Source: JBAYJY01 sp041664945 (GTDB lineage: Bacteria > UBP15 > UBA6099). Taken from it: a stretch of 10,175 nucleotides of DNA. The position numbers and the translations under genes are program-made. Shown piece by piece: positions 1 to 6,523 of the stretch. The stretch spans positions 1-10,175 of the forward strand of contig JBAYJY010000170.1 of the NCBI GenBank assembly GCA_041664945.1. The letters run 5' to 3'. The notes under the pieces are model-generated. The model searched no databases. It was not told the origin of the DNA and saw only the letters and a list, made by a program, of their open reading frames with translations. Position 1 is the first letter of the stretch; each line of letters starts with the position of its first letter.

Positions 1-846
1 ATTCTCGACAAGGGCAGCGTTCTCATCGGCCTCAACCGACTCGGCTTCAGCACCGAGGTGCAGAAGGAATTTGAAAAAGTCCTTCACAGTCCGGTAGGCA
101 TGTTGCTCGTCACCGGCCCCACGGGAAGCGGCAAAAGCACGACTCTTTATTCCTGCCTGCATCAGCTTAACAATGTCGGACGCCACATCCTCACCGTCGA
201 GGACCCGGTCGAATACATGCTCGAGGGCATCAATCAGGTTCAGGTCAATCCAAAGGCGGGCGTGCTGTTCGCAAACACGCTTCGTTCGTTCCTCCGAAAT
301 GACCCGGATATCATAATGGTCGGCGAAATCCGCGATAAGGACACCGCGGAAATCGCCATTCAGGCGGCGCTCACCGGACACCTTGTTCTCAGCACGCTTC
401 ACACTAACGACGCTCCCAGCGCCTGCACGCGCCTTATCGACATGGGCATCGAGCCGTTCCTCGTTTCTTCGTCGCTTATCGGCTCTCTCGCGCAGCGGCT
501 CACGCGAGTGCTTTGCCCCGAGTGCAAAGTTCCGTACAGACCAACCGACCTCGAACTTAAATCTCTGAACATTCCCATCGAGGAAGGCAAGAATCTGACT
601 TTCTACAAACCCGGCGGCTGCGATCTCTGCAACAACCGCGGCTATCGGGGCCGGATCGGAATATATGAATTGATGGAGATTGACGAACAGTTCCGAGACA
701 TGATCGCTAAAAAAGTCAGCAGCGTCAAGCTCCGCGAACTCGCCATAAAAACCGGAATGCAGACTCTCCAGCAGGATGCGATCAAAAAAATTATTCAGGG
801 CATCACTTCATACGAGGAAGCCATCCGCGTAATTTATGTCGCCTGA
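1..846 (+). CDS. GspE/PilB-type secretion ATPase, C-terminal part (5' truncated)
   Basis: This is the C-terminal catalytic half of a hexameric ATPase that powers type II secretion or type IV pilus extension from the cytoplasmic face of the inner membrane. The reading frame is open from base 1, so the real start lies upstream; 281 residues are present, against roughly 550-570 in full-length family members. In visible numbering there is a Walker A (GPTGSGKST, residues 39-47), an Asp box (LTVEDPVEY, 64-72), a Walker B (IIMVGEIRD, 104-112) and a His box (STLHTNDA, 131-138). A CxxC...CxxC zinc motif (C172/C175 and C207/C210) precedes RGRIGIYELMEI; this motif is typical of GspE and PilB and absent from PilT retraction ATPases. 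GspE and PilB cannot be told apart here without the N-terminal domain and neighbours. No clear terminator follows. Confidence 0.95.
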   Translation: MLDKGSVLIGLNRLGFSTEVQKEFEKVLHSPVGMLLVTGPTGSGKSTTLYSCLHQLNNVGRHILTVEDPVEYMLEGINQVQVNPKAGVLFANTLRSFLRNDPDIIMVGEIRDKDTAEIAIQAALTGHLVLSTLHTNDAPSACTRLIDMGIEPFLVSSSLIGSLAQRLTRVLCPECKVPYRPTDLELKSLNIPIEEGKNLTFYKPGGCDLCNNRGYRGRIGIYELMEIDEQFRDMIAKKVSSVKLRELAIKTGMQTLQQDAIKKIIQGITSYEEAIRVIYVA

Positions 847-1008
847 CGCCACATAATCCGGATTCATCTTGTTGTCAAAAATAAGGCGCGTTTCCCTATG
901 ATAAAGCGCTATATCAAGCTGTTCGAAAAGCGACAAGCCTCAAGCAATCCGCAAACAGCAACACATTTCTTAGCGGCGCCGAATAATATTTTCACGCTGT
1001 TTTCATTC

Positions 1009-1036
1009 TTGATACGTGAAATCAATGTGCTATAAT
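1009..1036 (+). promoter_or_regulatory. Extended -10 sigma70-type promoter for the aminotransferase gene
   Basis: TTGATA (1009-1014) and a perfect TATAAT (1031-1036) are separated by 16 bases. A TG one base before the -10 (1028-1029) makes it an extended -10. The expected transcription start near 1043 gives a leader of about 65 bases before the ATG at 1108. The 261-base gap between the ATPase and this gene holds no other convincing gene. Confidence 0.7.
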
Positions 1037-1107
1037 CAATTTAACATCCGCGGGCGGCCGGGACATGACGCGGCGCCTGGCGGAAATATTTTAGCGGGGT
1101 TGGGCAG

Positions 1108-2136
1108 ATGGATAAGGCAGATTTGGATTTTTCGCAGTTGCCGTTTGGCTATGTCAAAACGGACAGGAACTACAGATGCGCGCACAGTGGCGGCAAATGG
1201 GGAACGCCAGAAGTTGTTGAATCGGAGTTCATTCAGATGCACATGGCTTCCGAGTGCCTGCACTACGGGCAGCTCATATTCGAAGGTTTGAAAGTATACG
1301 AGCGGCCGGACGGAAAAGCGCAGACTTTCCGCATGGTTGAAAACGCGAAGCGCATGGGCAGGTCGGCGGAATCGCTTCTCATGCCGCCGGTCCCTGTAGA
1401 TATGTTTGAGGAAGCGGTCCACAAGGTCGTTAACGCAAACCGGCGTTTCATACCTCCGCATGGCTCCGGCGCGAGCCTTTACGTGCGCCCGTTCATGATG
1501 GGCACGGGAGTTCAGGTCGGCGTCAATCCGTCATCAGAATATATGTTCATGGTATTCGTCACGCCGGTGGGGCCGTACTATAAGGGCGGCGGCCTTTCCA
1601 CCGTTCATCTTATCGTAGAAGAGAATATCGACCGGGCGGCGCCGCTCGGCATCGGCAATATCAAGGCGGCCGCAAACTATGCGGCCGGTCTTCGCGCCAC
1701 TATTCCGGCGAAGAAAAAGGGTTTCAACGAAGTTCTTTATCTCGACGCGAAGGAGAAAAAGTTCATCGACGAATCCGGCTCCTCGAATTTCTTCGGAATA
1801 ACGAAGGATGGCCGCTACGTCACGCCTGCTTCCGATTCAATTCTGCCGAGCATTACGAACATGAGCATAAAGCAGATCGCGCGCGACGAAGGAATGATCG
1901 TTGAGGAACGGCCGGTGCGGGTCGAGGAAATTTTTGATTTCGCGGAGGCGGGCTGCGTCGGCACGGCGGCTGTGATCTCGCCTGTCGGATCAATCACCTT
2001 CCGCGACAAGGTTGCGAAATACGGAGAACAGGCGGGTCCGATTTGCACGAAGCTTTTCAATAAACTCTATTCCATCCAAACCGGAGATGTTCCGGATCCG
2101 TACGGATGGACGAAACTTGTTCCCGAAGAAGCATAA
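1108..2136 (+). CDS. ilvE: Branched-chain amino acid aminotransferase (fold-type IV PLP enzyme)
   Basis: This cytoplasmic enzyme transfers the amino group between leucine, isoleucine or valine and 2-oxoglutarate, working in synthesis or breakdown of branched-chain amino acids. At 342 residues it matches the longer BCAT class (the class that includes eukaryotic BCATs), rather than the roughly 300-residue E. coli IlvE. Visible landmarks are HYGQLIFEGLKVY near residues 52-64, YVRPFMMGTG at 125-134, and GNIKAAANYA with the probable Schiff-base lysine K186. EVLYLDA at 208-214 is followed by DESGSSNFF (221-229), whose E222 should contact the PLP ring nitrogen. The ATG at 1108 has only a weak purine-rich site (about 1094-1099) but sits at the expected N-terminus. 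It has its own promoter upstream and a terminator downstream, so it is probably transcribed alone. A D-amino acid or 4-amino-4-deoxychorismate enzyme of the same fold is much less likely given the length and motifs. Confidence 0.95.
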   Translation: MDKADLDFSQLPFGYVKTDRNYRCAHSGGKWGTPEVVESEFIQMHMASECLHYGQLIFEGLKVYERPDGKAQTFRMVENAKRMGRSAESLLMPPVPVDMFEEAVHKVVNANRRFIPPHGSGASLYVRPFMMGTGVQVGVNPSSEYMFMVFVTPVGPYYKGGGLSTVHLIVEENIDRAAPLGIGNIKAAANYAAGLRATIPAKKKGFNEVLYLDAKEKKFIDESGSSNFFGITKDGRYVTPASDSILPSITNMSIKQIARDEGMIVEERPVRVEEIFDFAEAGCVGTAAVISPVGSITFRDKVAKYGEQAGPICTKLFNKLYSIQTGDVPDPYGWTKLVPEEA

Positions 2137-2160
2137 AACGGGGTAAATAATTCGGAAATT

Positions 2161-2189
2161 AAGAGGGGCCTCGACGGGCCCCTTTTTTA
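2161..2189 (+). terminator. Rho-independent terminator after ilvE
   Basis: A 7-bp GC-rich stem (AGGGGCC at 2164-2170 pairing with GGCCCCT at 2177-2183) with a 6-base loop runs straight into a T tract (2183-2188). It lies 25 bases past the stop codon. The next gene converges from the other strand. The opposite-strand tail is only modestly T-rich, so it may also slow that transcript but is less convincing in that direction. Confidence 0.9.
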
Positions 2190-2231
2190 TTTGTCGCGAT
2201 TTTGAAGCCGAATTCAACACCCGTATTCGGT

Positions 2232-3605
2232 TTAAAAACGAATCTGCGCGCCGCCCACAGGTATTTGGAGGTCCTGCAGGTCGTTGATCATGAAATATAC
2301 GCCTCCGCGTCCGGATTGCAGCTCGTAGGAAATGCCGGCGGAACTCATTGATATATCGCAGTCCGTACAGTCGACATAGCCCGCGACCTGAGTGTATGGA
2401 ACGAGGAAATTGTTTAATATCATTTTATACATGCTGGCGGAACTGTAACGGCCGATCAGGTCGATCCGGGGAGTGGCATGATAGGAGGCGTCTATCGAGA
2501 CTCCGGTTTTGTTCTTGCCTGAAGTCGGGCTCAGGACATTAACGGCCGGAACGATTGTCCATGCATTTCGCGAAAATTCTTTTCCGATATAGCCTTCGTT
2601 TATGTGCCCATAGCTGTCATCGTACCTGCGCGCGCCGATCATTACGCCGCCCGACCATGAGAAGTAATCGCGAGCTGGCGTAATGAACGCCGACACTCCG
2701 AATATGTTCGCGCTCATGCTTTTTGATTCCGATACGCCGTTTAAAACCGACTTGAGTCTGTATTCGACTCGCGTGTATTCGACGTTTCCTTTATCGATGC
2801 GATAGCCCGCGGTGAGCGCGATGCCGGACGCGCTGACGTTCATGTTATAGGCGTCGGATTTGACTATCTTGCCGGGGTCTTCATACTCGGCGCCGGCATA
2901 GAAACCTGCGGCCACCGAGGGAAGCGGATAGCGTGTGAGAGGAGAAGGTTCAATGGCGCGGGCGCGAGGCGCTGAAGTCTGCGCGGGGGAAGTTTTTTCA
3001 GGCTGTTTGCTTTCGATCGCGACCGGTTTCGGCGGCGTGACGATATCTCCGCAGCACCGGAAACCGGAAGTCTCGTCGACCCATCCGGCGCTTTCCATGA
3101 TCGGTTCTCCGCAGGCCAGATCGGCGGGGTCCGAGTTAACGGAGCCGCCTTGTATGCCTCTGTTTTGGCCGTCGTTATACTTGTCCGACGTCCATTCCCA
3201 GTTGCCGCCAGACATGTCGCGCGCGCCATAGCCGCTCACGCATTTGTCATAGGTTCCGGATGTCCGTTTGCCCGGTTCGCTCGCGGCGTTGGCGTCGCGG
3301 CAAGCGCCTTTTCTATATTCGTTGCCGTATGGATACTTGGTATTATTCGGGCCGGCGCACGCCTTGCTCCATTCCTGAAACGAGCAGAGACGCTTGCCTT
3401 CTTTTTTACAGGCCGCATCCGCTTCGTCCCATCTGATGTTGCCGGTGGGTTGCGCGCCTTTTGCGTTCGGGTATTCATAAACATCGATGCAATATCTGCC
3501 CTCGACTGAAACCATTCGTTCCGGGCAGTCATTGCTCTTCGCCAAACACATGCCCGGCAAAACCATAACCGCAGCCGCGATAATGAATATGCATTTCTTC
3601 AACAT
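2232..3605 (-). CDS. Exported SUMF1/FGE-like domain protein with beta-rich, barrel-like C-terminus
   Basis: The 457-residue product begins with a Sec signal peptide (residues 1 to about 22, cleavage likely after CLA; no good lipobox). Residues 28-188 resemble the SUMF1/formylglycine-generating-enzyme fold: YCIDVYEYPN (38-47), W59 of the region between, KRLCSFQEWSKAC (71-83), YPYGNEY (91-97), DMSGGNWEWTSD (130-141), GGS (153-155) and GFRCC (181-185). The paired active-site cysteines expected 3 and 8 residues after GGS are absent, so formylglycine-generating activity is unlikely; ten cysteines in this part may instead form disulfides. A Pro/Lys/Ser-rich linker (about 190-230) leads to a region of alternating polar and aromatic strands, starting GFYAGAEY and ending in a terminal Phe (GGAQIRF), which resembles an outer-membrane barrel. 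Two cysteines (C413, C416) may close a loop. Ribosome site AGGAG (3613-3617, minus) lies 7 bases before the ATG. The fold calls are by eye; function is unknown. Confidence 0.8.
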   Translation of the reverse strand: MLKKCIFIIAAAVMVLPGMCLAKSNDCPERMVSVEGRYCIDVYEYPNAKGAQPTGNIRWDEADAACKKEGKRLCSFQEWSKACAGPNNTKYPYGNEYRKGACRDANAASEPGKRTSGTYDKCVSGYGARDMSGGNWEWTSDKYNDGQNRGIQGGSVNSDPADLACGEPIMESAGWVDETSGFRCCGDIVTPPKPVAIESKQPEKTSPAQTSAPRARAIEPSPLTRYPLPSVAAGFYAGAEYEDPGKIVKSDAYNMNVSASGIALTAGYRIDKGNVEYTRVEYRLKSVLNGVSESKSMSANIFGVSAFITPARDYFSWSGGVMIGARRYDDSYGHINEGYIGKEFSRNAWTIVPAVNVLSPTSGKNKTGVSIDASYHATPRIDLIGRYSSASMYKMILNNFLVPYTQVAGYVDCTDCDISMSSAGISYELQSGRGGVYFMINDLQDLQIPVGGAQIRF

Positions 3606-3654
3606 TGAACTGCTCCTAATTTGTTTTCATTTCAAAAGAACTTAGATGAATTGT

Positions 3655-3660
3655 ATTATA
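3655..3660 (-). promoter_or_regulatory. Extended -10 for the SUMF1-like gene
   Basis: On the minus strand a perfect TATAAT is preceded by TGA, giving an extended -10 (TGn-TATAAT). No good -35 is seen, which extended -10 promoters can tolerate. It lies about 50 bases upstream of the ATG at 3605, with the AGGAG ribosome site between. Confidence 0.5.
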
Positions 3661-3663
3661 TCA

Positions 3664-3669
3664 TATAAT
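3664..3669 (+). promoter_or_regulatory. Possible plus-strand -10 for the thioesterase unit
   Basis: A perfect TATAAT on the plus strand lies only 3 bases from the opposing minus-strand -10. The best -35 candidates around 3641-3647 match only about half of the consensus, so this is tentative. It would give a leader of roughly 115 bases containing two inverted repeats (3685-3715 and 3747-3766). Confidence 0.3.
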
Positions 3670-3684
3670 GTGAGCGGAGCGAAA

Positions 3685-3715
3685 AGGCATTAAAGAAATG
3701 TAGCGCGCAATGCCT
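3685..3715. repeat. Inverted repeat AGGCATT/AATGCCT in the divergent control region
   Basis: A perfect 7-bp inverted repeat (3685-3691 with 3709-3715) is separated by 17 bases, so the arm centres lie 24 bases apart. It could be a split operator or an RNA hairpin in the leader of the thioesterase transcript. No T run follows, so it is not an intrinsic terminator. Confidence 0.4.
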
Positions 3716-3746
3716 GAAGCGCTGTAAAATAGCGAAATAATGCCGG

Positions 3747-3766
3747 GACCGAGATAGTTTTCGGTC
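3747..3766 (+). other. Hairpin in the thioesterase 5' leader
   Basis: GACCGA (3747-3752) pairs perfectly with TCGGTC (3761-3766) around an 8-base loop. It ends 13 bases before the ribosome site GGAGG (3780-3784). It could affect translation or RNA stability. It lacks a T tract, so it is not a terminator. Confidence 0.4.
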
Positions 3767-3790
3767 TGCGGCGCTCGGCGGAGGCTGGAC

Positions 3791-4255
3791 ATGCGCGAAT
3801 CGCTGAAAGATTACCCTGTTGTTGTGGAGTGTCGCGTCAACTGGGGCGACATGGACGCTTTTCAGCACGTAAACAACGCAATGTATTTTAGATACTTGGA
3901 GAACGCGCGGATCGTTTACGGAGAAAAGATCAGGATTGCGGAACGGATGAAAACCGAGGGCCTCGGGCCGATTTTGAAATGGACTGAGTGCAAGTATATC
4001 AGGCCGTTGGCGTATCCGGACACGGCGCTTGTCGGAACGCGATCGATGAGCCTTGAAGACGGCGAGTTGAAATCGGGTTACATAGTATTCAGCGAGGCGC
4101 AGGAAGCTGTCGTCGCGGTCGGAACGAGCATCGGCGTTTTCTACGATTACAAAAACCGGCGGCGCGCTGATTTTCCGGAAGATATTGTCGAGCGCATAGA
4201 GATGCTCGAAGGCAAACCGCTGCCGCGCCGGCACGATCCTGAGTATAAGCTTTAA
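3791..4255 (+). CDS. Acyl-CoA thioesterase, 4HBT hotdog family (YbgC/FadM-like)
   Basis: This 154-residue cytoplasmic protein should hydrolyse an acyl-CoA (or acyl-ACP) thioester to the free acid and thiol. The diagnostic 4HBT motif is near the N-terminus: RVNWGDMDAFQHVNN, residues 15-29, with the acidic residue before MDAFQHVNN in the usual catalytic position, followed by YFRYLENAR. Length and the later strand pattern (KYIRPLAYPD, SGYIVFSE, GVFYDY) fit a single hotdog domain, which normally works as a dimer or tetramer. A strong ribosome site GGAGG (3780-3784) sits 6 bases before the ATG. The stop is 16 bases before the next gene, so the two are very likely cotranscribed. The acyl chain preferred cannot be read from sequence. 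Confidence 0.88.
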   Translation: MRESLKDYPVVVECRVNWGDMDAFQHVNNAMYFRYLENARIVYGEKIRIAERMKTEGLGPILKWTECKYIRPLAYPDTALVGTRSMSLEDGELKSGYIVFSEAQEAVVAVGTSIGVFYDYKNRRRADFPEDIVERIEMLEGKPLPRRHDPEYKL

Positions 4256-4271
4256 TTCGAGAGGAGCTTCA

Positions 4272-4958
4272 ATGCCAAAAACTATTTGCTGCGCGCACCG
4301 GGGAGCGATGGCGTATGCGCCGGAGAACACGATGAAAGCGTTCCGGCTTGCGGCCGATATGGGCGCGGAGATGGTCGAACTCGACGTGCATCTCACGCTC
4401 GACGGAGTCGCTGTCGTCAATCACGACACCGCATTCAACAAGGCCGTTCCCGCCGGAGGCGAGATTCGCGCGATGACCGCTGAAGAGGTGCGCGGGGTGA
4501 GTTTCGAGGGAGAACCGATACCCACGCTGGAGGAAGTTATAGAATTCTGCAAATCGAGCGGGATGATGATCAACATAGAGATTAAAGCGCCGGAAGCTGC
4601 GGTGGAGGTTGTGCGCCTCGTTCAGAAACACGACATGACGGCGAAAGTTCTTGTTTCCTCGTTCAGCGCGCGCGCGCTGAAAGCGGTTAAAGCCGGCGAT
4701 AAATCTTTCGACACCGCTTACCTTACGACTCCGGCGCACGGCCCGTTCGCGATCCCGATAGCGAAACGGCTCGGATGCGCCTCGGTCAACCCGCACAAAA
4801 TGCAGGTCAATTCGCGATTTGTCGCCGCCGCCCATAGAAAAGGACTGCGGATTTTCGCATGGACTGTAAACGACGAGAAAACAATGAGCCGCTTTGTAGC
4901 GCTCGGCGTGGACGGCATAATCACGAACAAGCCGGACCTGCTTGTCAAATTAAGATAG
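4272..4958 (+). CDS. Glycerophosphodiester phosphodiesterase (UgpQ-like GDPD)
   Basis: The 228-residue protein should hydrolyse glycerophosphodiesters (deacylated phospholipid head groups) to glycerol-3-phosphate and an alcohol, using a divalent metal. It is a single GDPD TIM-barrel domain of usual length for cytoplasmic UgpQ-type enzymes, and no signal peptide is seen. Key residues are all present: HRG (H9, R10) and APENT (E18, N19) in the first motif, ELDVH (E36, D38) for metal binding, VVNHD with the second catalytic His (H51), and NIEIK (E103, K105). The C-terminal FAWTVN is also characteristic. A strong ribosome site GAGGAG (4261-4266) lies 5 bases before the ATG. It forms a two-gene unit with the thioesterase upstream, suggesting a shared role in lipid turnover. 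The following gene converges 61 bases away with no strong terminator between. Confidence 0.93.
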   Translation: MPKTICCAHRGAMAYAPENTMKAFRLAADMGAEMVELDVHLTLDGVAVVNHDTAFNKAVPAGGEIRAMTAEEVRGVSFEGEPIPTLEEVIEFCKSSGMMINIEIKAPEAAVEVVRLVQKHDMTAKVLVSSFSARALKAVKAGDKSFDTAYLTTPAHGPFAIPIAKRLGCASVNPHKMQVNSRFVAAAHRKGLRIFAWTVNDEKTMSRFVALGVDGIITNKPDLLVKLR

Positions 4959-5019
4959 ACGTGAAAATCAACCGTAATTTTTCGTAGGGGTAAACCCTCA
5001 TTACATCTGAAAAATATTT

Positions 5020-6384
5020 TTATCTATTAATTTCGCGCGGCTGCGATAGTTCGAGCAGCGAGTCGGACGCAGGGTTCGACGGCGGATTGAAGGCGCTGTT
5101 TTCATTGTACTGGCGAAGAGTGTCAGGCGTGATAACGGAGATGTCTCCGCTCGCGCTCTGCGGGTCCGCGTATACCCGATACTTGGCGGCGATATCTTCC
5201 TGCTGAATGATGCTGACTGTATAGCCGTAGCCTTTAAGCTCTTCCGCGAGGCTGACGGCATCGTCTTTATTTTCGAAAATTCCAACAAGCACGCCTTCCG
5301 GCGACGTGTGTTTTTCGTCTTCGAGATAGACGTCGAAACCGTTCTCGCGCATGTTCCACGCGGCTTGGCGGAGTTTGTCCAGAATTGGTTCCGGCGTTTT
5401 CGAAACAGGCTGCGGCAGGTTGGGGACAAAGACTGCGCCGCCCGGAGCGCGGTCCGCTTTCACAGACGCGCCGCCGCCCGAGACGGGCGCGGATTGTTTG
5501 GGCTTTGCCGTTCCCTTGTCCGATAGCCTTATGACTCTCCTGACGATAAGTTTTTCCGTTCCTTCATCAGATGAGTCTACGGCTGCCGGCGCCGGCTTAT
5601 TCGCGGAAATTTTGTTTTCAAGCAACTTAAGCGAATCCTCGCCGTCTTTGTGCGGAAACAATTGATTCAACCGGTCGCCGATCGGCATGTCGCCGGCTCC
5701 GCTCGATATCTGTGTGCCGACGATGAAGAAATCGGAGTCGAGTTGTTTGATCTTGAAAAGCAAATCGACCGCGAGCGCCATGTCCCAGAAGCGGCCGAGT
5801 TCGAGAAGAAAATACTCGCCGCCGCCCGGCACGGTTTCTTTCTTAGTGATCGGGTGGTAGCCGGCGGCGCGGAGCATGCCCGCGCGGCGATCTTTGTCTT
5901 TTTCGGTGAGCATAGGCCCCGTGCGCACGATGAACATCGCAGGAGCTGGAGGCTCAACGATAGGGGCTGGAACAGGCTGCGCGATGGGAACTGTCGAGGT
6001 TGCCGCAACTGTAGCTATTGTTGAAGTCGCCGCGGGAGCGTTCAAAGTTGCCGTCGACGCCTGTGATAACGGCGCTTTAGCAGGTTCAACAGCCGGATTC
6101 GCGATAGCTCCGGGGATAGGTTCTGCGATGAGAGTATTGCTTGGCGGCGGCGCCGGAACTGTCGTCGTCGCTGTCGCTGTCGGCTCGGGAGCTGTTATTG
6201 TAGCTGTCGCGCCGGGAATGGTTACCGTCGAAGTCGCCGCAGTCTGCGCGTTTGCGTTGGACGCCAATATTATCAGCGCGGCTGCAATTAGCGCAAAAGC
6301 GCGAATGACTCTTATCTCATAAACTCCCCGCATATAAATGCGACGGAGGCTGCATTCAATCATTTTCAAGCGAAACAAACTCAA
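5020..6384 (-). CDS. Exported protein with Ala/Thr/Pro-rich linker and two SPOR-like segments
   Basis: The 454-residue product has an N-terminal hydrophobic segment (about 28-46, ending ASNANA) that reads as a signal peptide with a likely cut before QTAATS. Residues 47-149 are a low-complexity Ala/Thr/Pro/Val linker typical of extended periplasmic spacers. Two segments then look like SPOR folds: about 150-224 (RAAGYHPITKKETVPGGGE, then YFLLELGRF) and about 334-405 (MRENGFDVYLEDE, VLVGIFENKDDAVSLAEELK, ending KYRVYADP). They are joined by a Pro/Gly-rich stretch. SPOR domains commonly bind denuded septal peptidoglycan, so a periplasmic cell-wall or division role is plausible, but the match is by eye. 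The TTG start at 6384 is chosen because AAGGA lies 6 bases upstream and a promoter fits; the ATG at 6333 would give a neater signal peptide but has no ribosome site. Confidence 0.75.
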   Translation of the reverse strand: MSLFRLKMIECSLRRIYMRGVYEIRVIRAFALIAAALIILASNANAQTAATSTVTIPGATATITAPEPTATATTTVPAPPPSNTLIAEPIPGAIANPAVEPAKAPLSQASTATLNAPAATSTIATVAATSTVPIAQPVPAPIVEPPAPAMFIVRTGPMLTEKDKDRRAGMLRAAGYHPITKKETVPGGGEYFLLELGRFWDMALAVDLLFKIKQLDSDFFIVGTQISSGAGDMPIGDRLNQLFPHKDGEDSLKLLENKISANKPAPAAVDSSDEGTEKLIVRRVIRLSDKGTAKPKQSAPVSGGGASVKADRAPGGAVFVPNLPQPVSKTPEPILDKLRQAAWNMRENGFDVYLEDEKHTSPEGVLVGIFENKDDAVSLAEELKGYGYTVSIIQQEDIAAKYRVYADPQSASGDISVITPDTLRQYNENSAFNPPSNPASDSLLELSQPREINR

Positions 6385-6390
6385 AATTCT

Positions 6391-6395
6391 TCCTT
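6391..6395 (-). promoter_or_regulatory. Ribosome binding site supporting the TTG start of the SPOR-like gene
   Basis: On the minus strand AAGGA lies 6 bases before TTG (6384-6382). The in-frame ATGs at 6363 and 6333 have no comparable site at proper spacing, so this site decides the start. Confidence 0.55.
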
Positions 6396-6432
6396 AATGA
6401 TCCGAATCCTTTGGATAACGGACTCTTTTAAT

Positions 6433-6460
6433 ATTATATCCATAATATCAGACATACCAA
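6433..6460 (-). promoter_or_regulatory. Sigma70-type promoter for the SPOR-like gene
   Basis: On the minus strand TTGGTA (6460-6455, four of six consensus bases) is followed after 16 bases by a perfect TATAAT (6438-6433). The transcript would start near 6426, about 42 bases before the TTG start. The surrounding 139-base divergent intergenic region is strongly AT-rich. Confidence 0.55.
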
Positions 6461-6523
6461 TAGATAAATTGTTCTCGCAAACTATAAATATCCTAAACCT
6501 AAGGCGGAAAAAAGTAGAAAAGG

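Noticed and set aside
898..1035. Short 45-codon open frame between the ATPase and the aminotransferase
   Set aside because: It has no ribosome site or recognisable motif and its end overlaps the aminotransferase promoter.
3656..4420. 254-codon minus-strand open frame opposite the thioesterase
   Set aside because: It lies antisense to a gene with clear 4HBT motifs and a ribosome site, and its product shows no recognisable domain; long shadows are expected in GC-rich codons.
4959..5019. Possible terminator between the convergent phosphodiesterase and SPOR-like genes
   Set aside because: AGGG/CCCT (stem of 4) and the AT-only palindrome at 5010-5021 are too weak to call an intrinsic terminator.
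5930..6250. Repeated GTCGC-type triplets in the SPOR-like gene, as a DNA repeat array
   Set aside because: They are explained by the Ala/Thr/Pro low-complexity linker it encodes; no regular repeat unit is seen.
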